From assembly GCF_007896435.1 (NCBI RefSeq), contig NZ_VCBL01000001.1:291994-355993 (forward strand): 64,000 nt of DNA, in the 5' to 3' direction. The position numbers and the translations under genes are program-made. A model generated the notes under the pieces. The model worked only from the letters and a program-made list of their open reading frames with translations, did not search any database and was not told the origin of the DNA. The DNA comes from Rummeliibacillus suwonensis (lineage in GTDB: Bacteria > Bacillota > Bacilli > Bacillales_A > Planococcaceae). Position 1 is the stretch's first letter; every line of letters begins with the position of its first letter. Shown in pieces: positions 8,852 through 17,531 of the stretch.

Positions 8852-10408
8852 TTATGCTTGCACGGGTTCCTTTACATCAGAACGAATCATATAATCGAAA
8901 GCACCAAGAGCGGCTGTTGCACCAGAGCCAATGGAGATGACGATTTGTTTATAAGCTGAATTTGTGCAGTCACCAGCTGCAAAAACACCTGGCATGCTTG
9001 TTGCACCGTGTGGATCAACAATAATTTCATTCAATTTATTTAGTTCGAGTGTACCTTGTAAAAACTCTGTATTTGGCAATAAACCGATTTGAATGAATAC
9101 ACCTTCTAGTGTAAGATGGTGTTCCTCATTTGTTTGACGATCAATATATGTTAAACCATTGACCGTTTTATCACCGGTAATTTCCTTTGTTAAAGCATTC
9201 GTTAAAATTGTTACATTTGGTAAGCTGCGTAAACGATTTTGTAGAACAGAGTCAGCCTTTAACTCCGGACCACGTTGCAATAATGTTACATGATTGACAA
9301 CACCCGCAAGGTCAATAGCAGCTTCTACACCAGAGTTACCGCCACCAACAACTGCCACATCTTTTCCTTTGAATAATGGTCCGTCACAATGTGGACAGTA
9401 TGCGACACCTTTTGTCTTGAATTCTTGTTCACCTGGTACACCTAGTTGACGATAGCGAGCACCCGTTGAAAGAATCACGGTTTTACTTTTTAGGACACCG
9501 CCATTTTCTAATGTCACTTCTACTAGATCATTTTTGGCTACTTTCACCACACGTTGGTCTTTTATGATATCAACTGGATAAGCTTCCACATGTGCCTCTA
9601 AACTTGCTACAAAAGCAGGGCCTTCTGTTTCTTTAATGCCAATAATATTTTCAATCGCTAATGTGTCATTTACTTGCCCACCGAAACGTTCTGCTACAAG
9701 ACCTGTGCGAATTCCTTTACGTGCTGTATAAACCGCTGCACTTGCACCAGCAGGGCCACCACCAACAACAAGAACATCAAATGGTTCTTTATCATTAAAT
9801 TCAGATGGATCAGACGCGGCACCTAATTTATTTAAAATTTCTTCAAGTGACATACGACCACTTTCGAAAAACTCACCGTCTGCATAAACAGTTGGAACAC
9901 CCATAATATCTTTTTCTTGCACCTCTGATTGATAAGCTCCTCCCTCAACCATCGTGTGTGTAATATTAGGGTTTAACACAGACATAATATTCAATGCTTG
10001 AACTACATCTGGACAGTTATGACATGTAAGGCTGACATATGTTTCAAAATGGACAGGTTTCGTAATAGCCTCAATACGCTTAATCGTTGTATCTTCTACT
10101 TTTGGCGCACGACCTGATACTTGTAAAAGTGCTAAAACGAGCGAATTAAATTCATGACCAAGTGGTACACCGGCAAACACGACGCCTGATTCTTCAGAGC
10201 CTGCTTTATTGATGCTAAAGCTTGGCGTGCGTTCTAATTGTGTATGTTCCACCGTAATCCGTGGTGATAATTCTGCTAGTTCGTTGACAAGTTCCAATGT
10301 TTCCTTTGAAACTTTATCATCTCCTACACTCACTTTTAATACTAAATCGCTCTCAAGAAGTGCAAGTAATTGCTTTAATTGACCTTTAATATTTGCATCT
10401 AGTGCCAT
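8852..10408 (-). CDS. ahpF: Alkyl hydroperoxide reductase subunit F (NADH:peroxiredoxin reductase)
   Basis: 518 residues from ATG 10408 (MALDANIKG, matching the family start). Another ATG lies two codons upstream, and neither has a strong ribosome site. The N-terminal tandem thioredoxin-fold domain carries the CHNC centre (about residues 128-131). FAD domain motif VVGGGPAGASAAVYTARKG (about 213-231), NADH motif VVGGGNSGVEAA (about 354) and the second redox centre CPHC (about 343-346) follow. It passes electrons from NADH to AhpC to reduce peroxides in the cytosol. It lies downstream of ahpC on the same strand, 275 bases away. Confidence 0.96.
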   Translation of the reverse strand: MALDANIKGQLKQLLALLESDLVLKVSVGDDKVSKETLELVNELAELSPRITVEHTQLERTPSFSINKAGSEESGVVFAGVPLGHEFNSLVLALLQVSGRAPKVEDTTIKRIEAITKPVHFETYVSLTCHNCPDVVQALNIMSVLNPNITHTMVEGGAYQSEVQEKDIMGVPTVYADGEFFESGRMSLEEILNKLGAASDPSEFNDKEPFDVLVVGGGPAGASAAVYTARKGIRTGLVAERFGGQVNDTLAIENIIGIKETEGPAFVASLEAHVEAYPVDIIKDQRVVKVAKNDLVEVTLENGGVLKSKTVILSTGARYRQLGVPGEQEFKTKGVAYCPHCDGPLFKGKDVAVVGGGNSGVEAAIDLAGVVNHVTLLQRGPELKADSVLQNRLRSLPNVTILTNALTKEITGDKTVNGLTYIDRQTNEEHHLTLEGVFIQIGLLPNTEFLQGTLELNKLNEIIVDPHGATSMPGVFAAGDCTNSAYKQIVISIGSGATAALGAFDYMIRSDVKEPVQA

Positions 10409-10683
10409 TATCATATCGTCGTTTTACTCGTTGTGCCAGTATCGATGCATGTATTCCGCAATGCTTCATGCTATCGTACAAAGTCACGCATGATGTATTC
10501 TCGAAACGACGACTTCTCACCTCTCTTTTATGATTTACACAGAGAATCATGTGCCTATTTTCATGCTCTTCTCTTATAAATAGAGCGACAAATACTAAGG
10601 AATCCCTAGTAATTGCCGCCCGCTTGATTGATATATTGCTGTGAAGTTACATTAGTGATTTAGAAAGAAACGAATCAGTCGAA

Positions 10684-11247
10684 TTAGATTTTACCTACTA
10701 AGTCGATGCTAGGTGCTAAAGTTTCGCCGCCTTCTTTCCATTTAGCTGGGCAAACTTCACCTGGATGATTACGTACGTAAGTAGCTGCTTTGATCTTATC
10801 GATTAATTGAGAAGCGTTACGACCGATACCATCGTTATTGATTTCTAATGTTTGAACAACGCCATCTGGATCGATTAAGAATGTAGCACGTTGAGCAGCA
10901 CCTGCTTCTTCATCTAATACGTCGAAGTTACGAGAAATTGTATGGTTAGGGTCACCAATCATTGTATATTCGATTTTAGAAATAGCTTCTGAATGGTCAT
11001 GCCATGCTTTGTGAGTAAAATGAGTGTCTGTAGATACAGAATAAACTTCAGCGCCAAGAGCTTTTAGGTTTGCATATTCAGATTGTAAATCTTCTAATTC
11101 AGTTGGGCACACGAAAGTAAAGTCTGCTGGATAGAAGCAAACTACAGCCCATTTACCTTTTAAAGTTTCGTCTGTAACTGTTTTGAATTCACCATTTTGG
11201 AATGCTTGTGCAGTGAATGGTAAGATTTCTTTGTTTACTAATGACAT
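10684..11247 (-). CDS. ahpC: Alkyl hydroperoxide reductase subunit C, 2-Cys peroxiredoxin
   Basis: 187 residues from ATG 11247, preceded by AGGAGG. The start nine codons upstream lacks a site. Peroxidatic Cys47 lies in FTFVCPTE and resolving Cys166 in [10 protein letters not shown], both at classical positions. It reduces H2O2 and organic peroxides and is recycled by AhpF. A strong promoter with a PerR-type box lies upstream. The 275-base gap to ahpF holds no obvious terminator, so co-transcription is likely. Confidence 0.97.
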   Translation of the reverse strand: MSLVNKEILPFTAQAFQNGEFKTVTDETLKGKWAVVCFYPADFTFVCPTELEDLQSEYANLKALGAEVYSVSTDTHFTHKAWHDHSEAISKIEYTMIGDPNHTISRNFDVLDEEAGAAQRATFLIDPDGVVQTLEINNDGIGRNASQLIDKIKAATYVRNHPGEVCPAKWKEGGETLAPSIDLVGKI

Positions 11248-11296
11248 AATCGAATTCCTCCTGTATACGTTCATTTTTTCAATAATTATTTTTTAA

Positions 11297-11351
11297 TTAG
11301 AATAATTATTGTTTGTACTTAAATTATTATACGAAAAAGGATTTCTGTCAA
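11297..11351 (-). promoter_or_regulatory. ahpC promoter with PerR-type box
   Basis: Reading the minus strand, TTGACA (11346-11351), a 17-base spacer and AATAAT (11323-11328). A 7-1-7 dyad at 11297-11311 (TTAGAAT-A-ATTATTG) matches the PerR box TTATAATNATTATAA at 12 of 14 positions and lies just downstream of the -10. Peroxide-inducible repression by PerR is expected from the family. The perR gene is not in the window. Confidence 0.75.
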
Positions 11352-11963
11352 CCCTTTTCCCTTATAGTATCAAATTTCTGTATTATACGTCCAGAAATGT
11401 TGATTTAACAATGTTTCAGTACCATTCTCTTTTATAGCATCCAGCCCTATAGCAGCATAATGAAAAATAAAATAAAAAGCTAAAAAACACACCTCATGTA
11501 TATAAAATGCTACAAAATCATTTTTTTATGTTATAAAAAAGAAATAATAGATTTTATTTTCTCAATCGCTGTCATAATTTTTTCATTTTTTCAATTAAAT
11601 TTCGCATTTCTCAAAGCAAAAAAGTTGACAATGGAAAAAAGAGTTATTCTATCAATATTTTTATAAAAAGTTCAACTACCACAAGTATAGCTTTGATTAA
11701 ACACCTTAAGGTCTAGAGCAAATGCTGAATTTTTGAATTCATTATAGATTGTCCAATCTTTGAAAATGCTATACAATCTAACCGTTGTTCATTACTGGAA
11801 ACATAATAATTCGCCATCTGAAGTATAGTAATCTATTGTTTCTTATCCTGCCTAATGGAAGTTAGATATTACTGTTGGATGTGCACAATTGATATAGAAA
11901 AAATATTTCAATATGAGTATGAGAGAAAAAAGGTAGCTAATTTGTATAGATAGGATGTGTAGC
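11352..11963. other. AT-rich gene-free stretch
   Basis: About 600 bases between the ahpC promoter and the DUF523 gene. Stop codons are dense in all frames. I find no RNA motif, repeat or clear promoter. Confidence 0.5.
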
Positions 11964-12428
11964 ATGATTTTGGTCAGTTCTTGTTTAGCCGGAAATCCGG
12001 TAAGGTATAATGGCACTTCTTGTATGAATGATATCGTTCAAAAATTAATTGATGAGAAGAAAGCAGTTCCAGTTTGCCCAGAGCTTTTGGGTGGTTTTGT
12101 GATACCAAGAGAACCTGCTGAAATTATAGGTGGAGATGGGTTTGATGTTTTAGATGGCAAAGCAAAAGTTATCGAATGCTCAGGGAATGATGTAACAGAA
12201 TTATATATAAATGGTGCTAGAAAAACTTTAGAGATGGCGAAAGAAATAGAAGCGACACATGTAATATTAAAAGAATATAGCCCCTCTTGTGGAAGTCAAA
12301 AAATTTATAATGGAGAGTTTATGGGGAAAAGAAGAGATGGTGCTGGAGTAACAGCCGCTTTGTTAGCAATCAATGGCATCAAAGTTATATCTGAACAGGA
12401 GTTAGAAAATTGGAAAGATGAAGTCTAG
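11964..12428 (+). CDS. DUF523 family protein
   Basis: 154 residues. ATG 11964 gives MILVSSCLAGNPVRYNG, the canonical DUF523 opening. The ATG at 11955 would add three residues with no better site, and GATAGGA lies 7-8 bases upstream of 11964. Other family signatures are VPVCPELLGGFVIPREPAEI (about 36-55) and LKEYSPSCGSQKIYNG (about 101-116). The conserved cysteines (C7, C21, C40 and C109) suggest a metal or Fe-S site, as inferred for the family. The function is not established. The gene stands alone. Confidence 0.88.
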   Translation: MILVSSCLAGNPVRYNGTSCMNDIVQKLIDEKKAVPVCPELLGGFVIPREPAEIIGGDGFDVLDGKAKVIECSGNDVTELYINGARKTLEMAKEIEATHVILKEYSPSCGSQKIYNGEFMGKRRDGAGVTAALLAINGIKVISEQELENWKDEV

Positions 12429-12674
12429 ACAATGATGCCTAACTCTTTGGCTTTGAAATGAGCAAACTGATGATCCTCTAAAAAGGCAAAAGTTATTTTT
12501 TATGTTGGTTTTGTATTTTTATCTTTATCTTCATCTTCATTCAGTAGAGAACACTCACAGGTGAACGATATAAATGTGTCCCCATTGTTCACTGAATGAA
12601 GGGAAGGTCTTATAAGAGTAATTGTACAAGCCTATTCAAATCCGGATGCAATTACACCAAGGGACAGTGAATAA

Positions 12675-13235
12675 TCAAGCATCTATTTTATGTGAATCAA
12701 TGATTAAATAATAATGGCACTCCGTGTTTAAAAGGTTTACAAATCGATGTTTTAAGTCTGCCTCGTAATAGATTGAATCCCCTTTTTCTAAAATATAACT
12801 TTTGGGTTCCTCGCCTAATTCGATTTTCAATTTTCCACGTGCTACATAAATATGTTCCTGAACACCTCTTTTGTGAGGAGGAAATGTACCTGTCTCTTTT
12901 AAAGGGGGAATGATATTTAAGATAAATTCTATACCAATGGCTGAAAAAGATGGAGACAAAAGATGCCTTTCTACACCTGTAGTTTCATCTCTGTAGATCA
13001 ACTGCTGATTGGAACGGATAACAATCACCTCATTTTCCTGCTGTTCACCTAATAATTTTGAAATAGTTACTTCAAGACCTTCTGCAATTTGAGACGCCAC
13101 TTGAATGGTCGGGTTTTTTTCACCTCTTTCAATCATGGATAGCATGGATTTACTCACATTGGATCGTTCAGATAATTCCTCTAAAGTAAGCCCCTTCCGC
13201 TTTCTTTCTTTTTTAATATTGTAACCAAATTCCAT
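12675..13235 (-). CDS. XRE-family regulator with cupin domain
   Basis: 186 residues. An N-terminal HTH (residues 7-60; GLTLEELSERSNVSKSMLSM) joins a C-terminal cupin fold (about 110-180; HKRGVQEHIYVARGKLKIEL, then FVNLLNTECHYYL), which probably senses a small metabolite. AGAGGGG precedes the ATG. It is divergent from the permease at 13672, and the shared region holds a pair of identical inverted sites. Autoregulation and control of the permease are therefore likely. The ligand is unknown. Confidence 0.9.
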   Translation of the reverse strand: MEFGYNIKKERKRKGLTLEELSERSNVSKSMLSMIERGEKNPTIQVASQIAEGLEVTISKLLGEQQENEVIVIRSNQQLIYRDETTGVERHLLSPSFSAIGIEFILNIIPPLKETGTFPPHKRGVQEHIYVARGKLKIELGEEPKSYILEKGDSIYYEADLKHRFVNLLNTECHYYLIIDSHKIDA

Positions 13236-13256
13236 TTTTTATAGCCCCTCTTTTTC

Positions 13257-13320
13257 ACTATAGTAAATTTCTTTATTGACTTTTGACAGGTAAATCAAAT
13301 AATATAAAATTTACTATAGT
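13257..13320. promoter_or_regulatory. Twin operator flanking the permease promoter
   Basis: ACTATAGTAAATTT (13257-13270) and its exact reverse complement AAATTTACTATAGT (13307-13320) are 36 bases apart, and each core ACTATAGT is itself palindromic. Between them is a + strand promoter, TTGACA (13283-13288), 16 bases, TAAAAT (13305-13310), overlapped by the right site. It lies just upstream of the XRE-cupin gene, the likely binder. Confidence 0.72.
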
Positions 13321-13410
13321 GGATTTTTGTTAACTAAATCATAACAGGAAGGGAGAGGATTCACCAGATATAGGGTATGAGCAAATAAAAGTGAGGGACA
13401 AAGAAATAGT

Positions 13411-13652
13411 GGTCCCCACTGGGGGAAGTTTCACTTTATCCCGCATTAGCGGGCAGTAAGACCCTCATCTCAAGATTTAAAGAGAAACGAAAAAGATAAA
13501 TGGGGGATCAACTGCCCGTAAAAGTCCGATTGGTTCGGGCTAACAAGATGTTGGTCACTCAGGTGTTGCCACAGGACGTGGCGCTTTTAACCTGAGTTCT
13601 TCTATTTCAGTGGGGGATGAAGAAAACCCCCACTGATGGAGTTTCACTTTAT
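13411..13652 (+). repeat. Family A hairpin repeat, long form, with a partial tail copy in front (A3)
   Basis: A partial tail (CCCACTGGGGGAAGTTTCACTTTAT) occupies 13411-13439. A full element fused to it spans 13435-13652, with H1, the GCCACAGGACGTGGC cassette at 13566-13580, and H3. It fills the space between the promoter at 13283 and the permease ribosome site, so it would be transcribed in the 5' leader. Confidence 0.88.
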
Positions 13653-13671
13653 TGAAATGGAGGGATTTTCC

Positions 13672-15189
13672 ATGATGCTTTTAATGGCTATAATACCGAT
13701 TTTAAGTGTTCTTATCTTCTTGTTTTTTTTAAAACAGACATCATTACGGGCAGGGGTTTTTTCGCTTATGGTAGTTATTATGATTACTTTTCTCTACCAT
13801 GGCTATAAGCTTACACCAGAAAATATGGTTCATTCATCCCTTAAGGGGTTATTCATTTCATTTATAGCTGCATACGTTCTCTTTTTTGGCATATTGCTTT
13901 TCCACTTCATTGATGGCGTAGGGGGAATTCAATCAATAGCTTCCTTCATATCTCAGGCAACTAATGATCATATTATACAAGTTTTGATCCTAGTGGCTGG
14001 CATTTCTCCGCTTATTGAATCAACAAGTGGATTTGGAATAGCGTTTATGATAATTACACCAATATTTGTTGCTCTAGGATTTCACCCTGTAAAGGCTGTT
14101 CTATTAGGGCTTGTTAGCTTGCTAGCTGTTCCTTGGGGAGCATTAGCTACAGGGACAGTCATTGGCGCACAATTAGGAGGGATTTCACTTCAAAAACTAG
14201 GAACTGGAACGGCTCTTATAAGTATTCCTATTTTTATCTATTTTATGGTTATTGCCGTTTACATAGCTGGAGGGTTCAAGGATATTAAGGCAAAATGGAA
14301 AGAGTTAATGCTGTTTTCTATTATTTTTTCTATCTCGATTCTTCTTTTTAATACTTATGTAAGTGTTGAATTGGCAGGTGTATTAGGTGCATTGGTTACA
14401 ACTGGGATAGGTTTAATGATCATTAAAATTTCTTCACTAAAATTAAATAAAGAAGATAACAATACAGTTATTTCACAAGTATCGGCATCAAAAGAAAAGT
14501 ACACTAAGGTAAGTATGCTGAAAACAATGAGCCCCTATATCATCTTAACTGTTCTTATCTTCATTTCCCGTTTATGGGCACCCTTTAGACAATTTTTAGA
14601 GTCTCATTTTGTTGTGACATTACCGTCTTATGACTTTTCGATGGCTCTACTTTATTCACCAGGCTTTTGGTTATTCGTTACTTGTCTATTGACTATTTTT
14701 ATCTTCAAAATTAATAAAGATAAGATATTCATCTCATTGGTAAAGACATTCAAACAATGGATACCATTTGTCATTTCAACTGCCGCCTTTGTTTGTATAT
14801 CTGAAATCATGTCGGAAGCTGGAATGATATCGACTCTTGCTAATACAGCAGGGAATATATTCGGAAATAGTTTTTTATTGATCGCTCCTTTAATAGGAGG
14901 AATTGGAGGTTTTCTCACAGGAAGCAATACGGGGTCTAACGCTATGTTTATGAAATTACAAGTTCAAACGGCACAACAAGTTGGACTATCATCAGACTTC
15001 ATTACATTTGCACAAAACGCGAGTTCCTCACATTCAACTATGGCAAGCCCCGCCAGAGTAACATTAGGTGCAGCACTATGCGGTATTCCATCTCAAGAAA
15101 ATAGAATATTGAAAAGTATATCTTTCATTGTTTTAGGGTCAATAGCCTTAATTATAATCGCTGTTCTTTGTCTATCGATATTAAGGTAG
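13672..15189 (+). CDS. LctP-family (L-lactate permease-like) transporter
   Basis: 505 residues from ATG 13672, with GGAGGG at 13659-13664. The longer frame would start inside the repeat. About 12-14 hydrophobic segments are present. Family signatures include SPLIESTSGFGIAFMIITP (about 119-137), PWGALATGTVIGAQLGG (about 160-176) and LTGSNTGSNAMFMKLQ near 420. It probably imports lactate, glycolate or a related hydroxyacid by H+ symport, but the exact substrate is uncertain. The neighbouring XRE-cupin regulator probably controls it. Confidence 0.88.
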   Translation: MMLLMAIIPILSVLIFLFFLKQTSLRAGVFSLMVVIMITFLYHGYKLTPENMVHSSLKGLFISFIAAYVLFFGILLFHFIDGVGGIQSIASFISQATNDHIIQVLILVAGISPLIESTSGFGIAFMIITPIFVALGFHPVKAVLLGLVSLLAVPWGALATGTVIGAQLGGISLQKLGTGTALISIPIFIYFMVIAVYIAGGFKDIKAKWKELMLFSIIFSISILLFNTYVSVELAGVLGALVTTGIGLMIIKISSLKLNKEDNNTVISQVSASKEKYTKVSMLKTMSPYIILTVLIFISRLWAPFRQFLESHFVVTLPSYDFSMALLYSPGFWLFVTCLLTIFIFKINKDKIFISLVKTFKQWIPFVISTAAFVCISEIMSEAGMISTLANTAGNIFGNSFLLIAPLIGGIGGFLTGSNTGSNAMFMKLQVQTAQQVGLSSDFITFAQNASSSHSTMASPARVTLGAALCGIPSQENRILKSISFIVLGSIALIIIAVLCLSILR

Positions 15190-15436
15190 ATGACATTAAA
15201 GGTCAATATAAGAGCATGATCCCAAGCGTGTTAAAGGTCCAATTTTATTCCTTAAAATATAGATAATTGGGTAAGATTTCATTTCAATTCATATAAATGA
15301 AAGTTAACAATAGGAAATTTACACATTCATGTTCACATGCTTAACTTAATATTTTCCAATCAACATGCGTAATCTTTTTATGTAATAAATCTATTTCACT
15401 TTTATTTTATTCAGAAGTAATAATTCGAAAACATAC

Positions 15437-15466
15437 TTGACCACTTAGTTTTATATACATTATAAT
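15437..15466 (+). promoter_or_regulatory. Promoter ahead of the sulfonate operon
   Basis: TTGACC (15437-15442), an 18-base spacer, TATAAT (15461-15466). The predicted start near 15474 lies only about 35 bases before a strong terminator hairpin, so transcripts must read through it to reach ssuC. Confidence 0.6.
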
Positions 15467-15506
15467 TGGAATACATTTTCATTATTGGACTGACTAGACA
15501 ACTAGA

Positions 15507-15540
15507 GGCCTTCTAAATATTAGAGGGCCTTATTTTTTTT
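15507..15540 (+). terminator. Terminator or attenuator hairpin in the leader
   Basis: GGCCTTCTAA pairs with TTAGAGGGCC across three bases (one G-U pair), followed by a T-rich run. It lies 318 bases beyond the permease stop but directly downstream of the promoter at 15437, so an attenuator role for the ssu operon is possible. Confidence 0.75.
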
Positions 15541-15655
15541 ATAGGAACTGACTGGAGTAACGAGAGATTCTTAGAAGAAAATTTAAAAGTGAATTTTTGT
15601 TGTTATTGTTTAGACGTTCAAAAGTCTTTTAAGTTCAGGGAAGGGGTGTCCAAAG

Positions 15656-16516
15656 ATGGTTCAACAAAATGAGCTGCAGACAGCAAAAGAACAACCACTG
15701 AATAAACTACCAGTGAATTTAAAAAGGAATAAGAAAAAGAGTCTTAAATTTTGGAAAATAGAAACCTTGATTACGATCACTACTTTTTTATTGATCGGGA
15801 TCATCTGGTTTTTAGTAACGGAGTTTAAAATGGTATCGCCGTTAATTGTACCTTCACCAGCAATTGTATTACATAGTTTTCAAGAGGTATTGTCGACTGG
15901 ATATAAAGGTATTCCATTATTGGTGCATGTCTTCGATAGTATGAAACGTTTATTATCTGGATATGTTCTAGCAGCCATTTTGGGGGTGCTATTGGGATTA
16001 GCGAGCGGATATAGTAGCAAAATCCGTGCTGTTTTTGATCCTATTGTTGAATTCTATCAATCATTACCACCACTTGCCTATTACACCGTATTAATTATTT
16101 GGTTCGGCATTGGGGATGTATCTAAAGTGGTATTGCTATTTTTAGCCGCTTTTGCACCTATGTTTATTTCATCTATGGCAGGGGTGAAGAATGTTAAAAC
16201 GGAGTATATTCAAGGGGCTTTAAATTTAGGCGCTAATCAATGGAAAACTTTTTATTACGTTATACTACCCGCGAGTTTACCATTTATTTTTACAGGTTTA
16301 CGAACATCGATGGTCGCATCCTATAGTACACTTGTGGCGGCAGAAATGGTAGCAGGTGCAAGTGGTTTAGGCTGGATGGTAATCGATGCAAGTCGATTCT
16401 TACGAAGTGACATTATTTTTATGGGATTAATCGTTATGGGGATTATCAGTATTATTTTAGATCGTACATTACGATTTGCAGAAGTAAAGATAGTTCCTTG
16501 GAAAGGAAAAGATTAA
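15656..16516 (+). CDS. ssuC: SsuC/TauC-type ABC permease
   Basis: 286 residues with about six transmembrane helices and the ABC permease EAA-type loop (GALNLGANQWKTFYYVILPA, about 182-201). Its similarity is to sulfonate/nitrate/taurine permeases. AAGGGGTG precedes the ATG. It is the first gene of a four-gene operon (permease, ATPase, binding protein, monooxygenase) that probably imports an organosulfur compound. The symbol is by analogy; the substrate is unproven. Confidence 0.85.
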   Translation: MVQQNELQTAKEQPLNKLPVNLKRNKKKSLKFWKIETLITITTFLLIGIIWFLVTEFKMVSPLIVPSPAIVLHSFQEVLSTGYKGIPLLVHVFDSMKRLLSGYVLAAILGVLLGLASGYSSKIRAVFDPIVEFYQSLPPLAYYTVLIIWFGIGDVSKVVLLFLAAFAPMFISSMAGVKNVKTEYIQGALNLGANQWKTFYYVILPASLPFIFTGLRTSMVASYSTLVAAEMVAGASGLGWMVIDASRFLRSDIIFMGLIVMGIISIILDRTLRFAEVKIVPWKGKD

Positions 16517-16534
16517 TAAGCAAGGAGCGATTAG

Positions 16535-17314
16535 ATGGTACAGGTTGAAGTAAACGAAAATGTGTTAGAACTCAAAAATATTCAATTAGCATATGAAACA
16601 CAGGGGGAAGATGTACTAGCACTCCAAAACATTGATTTAAATATAAAGGAAGGCGAATTTGTCTGTATTTTAGGACCATCAGGTTGTGGAAAAAGCACAT
16701 TGTTGAAAATCCTAGCTGGTTTTATAACGCCGACGGAGGGCTCTGCAAAAATTGATGGTTCTGAAATTAATAGTATCGATTGGAATCGTGGTGTTGTCTT
16801 TCAGCAAGCGGCGCTATATCCATGGTTAACTGTTGAACAAAACGTGAACTTTGGATTGAAGATGAGAAAAAAGAAAGATGCTACGACCGTACGGTATTTT
16901 TTAGATAAGGTCGGGCTATCACAGTTTAGCCATAACAAGCCATATGAATTATCGGGAGGAATGAAACAACGTGTTGCCATTGCTCGTGTATTGGTAAACA
17001 ATCCTCGGGTCCTATTGATGGATGAACCATTTTCTGCGCTTGATGCGTTAACGCGAGAACAAATGCAAAACTTGCTTAGAGATATTTGGAGAGAAACGAA
17101 AAAAACAATTATTTTCATTACGCATGATGTGGATGAAGCTTTACTATTGGCGACAAGAATAATTGTCATGTCTAGACGCCCAGGCCGCATTGCAAAAGAA
17201 ATAGATGTAGCTTTTACCAATCATATTACGACTGAAGATAATAGTGTTCGTTTTACCAAAGAGTTTCAAGAAGTTCGGGAACGAATTTTACAGATCATTA
17301 ATAACCAATCATAA
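16535..17314 (+). CDS. ssuB: SsuB/TauB-type ABC ATPase
   Basis: 259 residues. Walker A GPSGCGKST (about 48-56), signature LSGGMKQR (about 145), Walker B VLLMDEPFSALD (about 165-176) and switch His in ITHDVDEA are all present. It powers the adjacent permease. Its stop TAA (17312-17314) lies inside the first bases of a reversed family A repeat, so the repeat touches the very end of this gene. Confidence 0.9.
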   Translation: MVQVEVNENVLELKNIQLAYETQGEDVLALQNIDLNIKEGEFVCILGPSGCGKSTLLKILAGFITPTEGSAKIDGSEINSIDWNRGVVFQQAALYPWLTVEQNVNFGLKMRKKKDATTVRYFLDKVGLSQFSHNKPYELSGGMKQRVAIARVLVNNPRVLLMDEPFSALDALTREQMQNLLRDIWRETKKTIIFITHDVDEALLLATRIIVMSRRPGRIAKEIDVAFTNHITTEDNSVRFTKEFQEVRERILQIINNQS

Positions 17315-17505
17315 AGTGAAACTTCAACTAGTGGGGGTTTTCTTCATCTCCCACAGAACTAGAGGAACTCAGGTTAAAAGCGCCGCGTCCTGTGGCAACA
17401 CCTAAGTGGCCAACATCTTGTTGACCCGAACCAAAAATAGGGGTTTTACAAGCGGTTAACCTGCTGTTATTTGGGGTGGGGATAATCGTCCTGCCTGTTA
17501 CTGCA
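17311..17505 (-). repeat. Family A hairpin repeat, reversed, inside the ssu operon (A4)
   Basis: It starts with ATAAAGTGAAACTT, which includes the ssuB stop codon. It keeps the cassette (GCCGCGTCCTGTGGC at 17381-17395, one base changed) and becomes degenerate past about 17440. It separates ssuB from the ssuA ribosome site. Confidence 0.8.
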
Positions 17506-17531
17506 AGATAAGAAAACTCAGGAGGCACAAA

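Noticed and set aside
10415-10683. Separate promoter or attenuator between ahpC and ahpF
   Set aside because: Only a weak ACTAAGG/CCCTAGT inverted repeat without a T-run and no convincing -35/-10.
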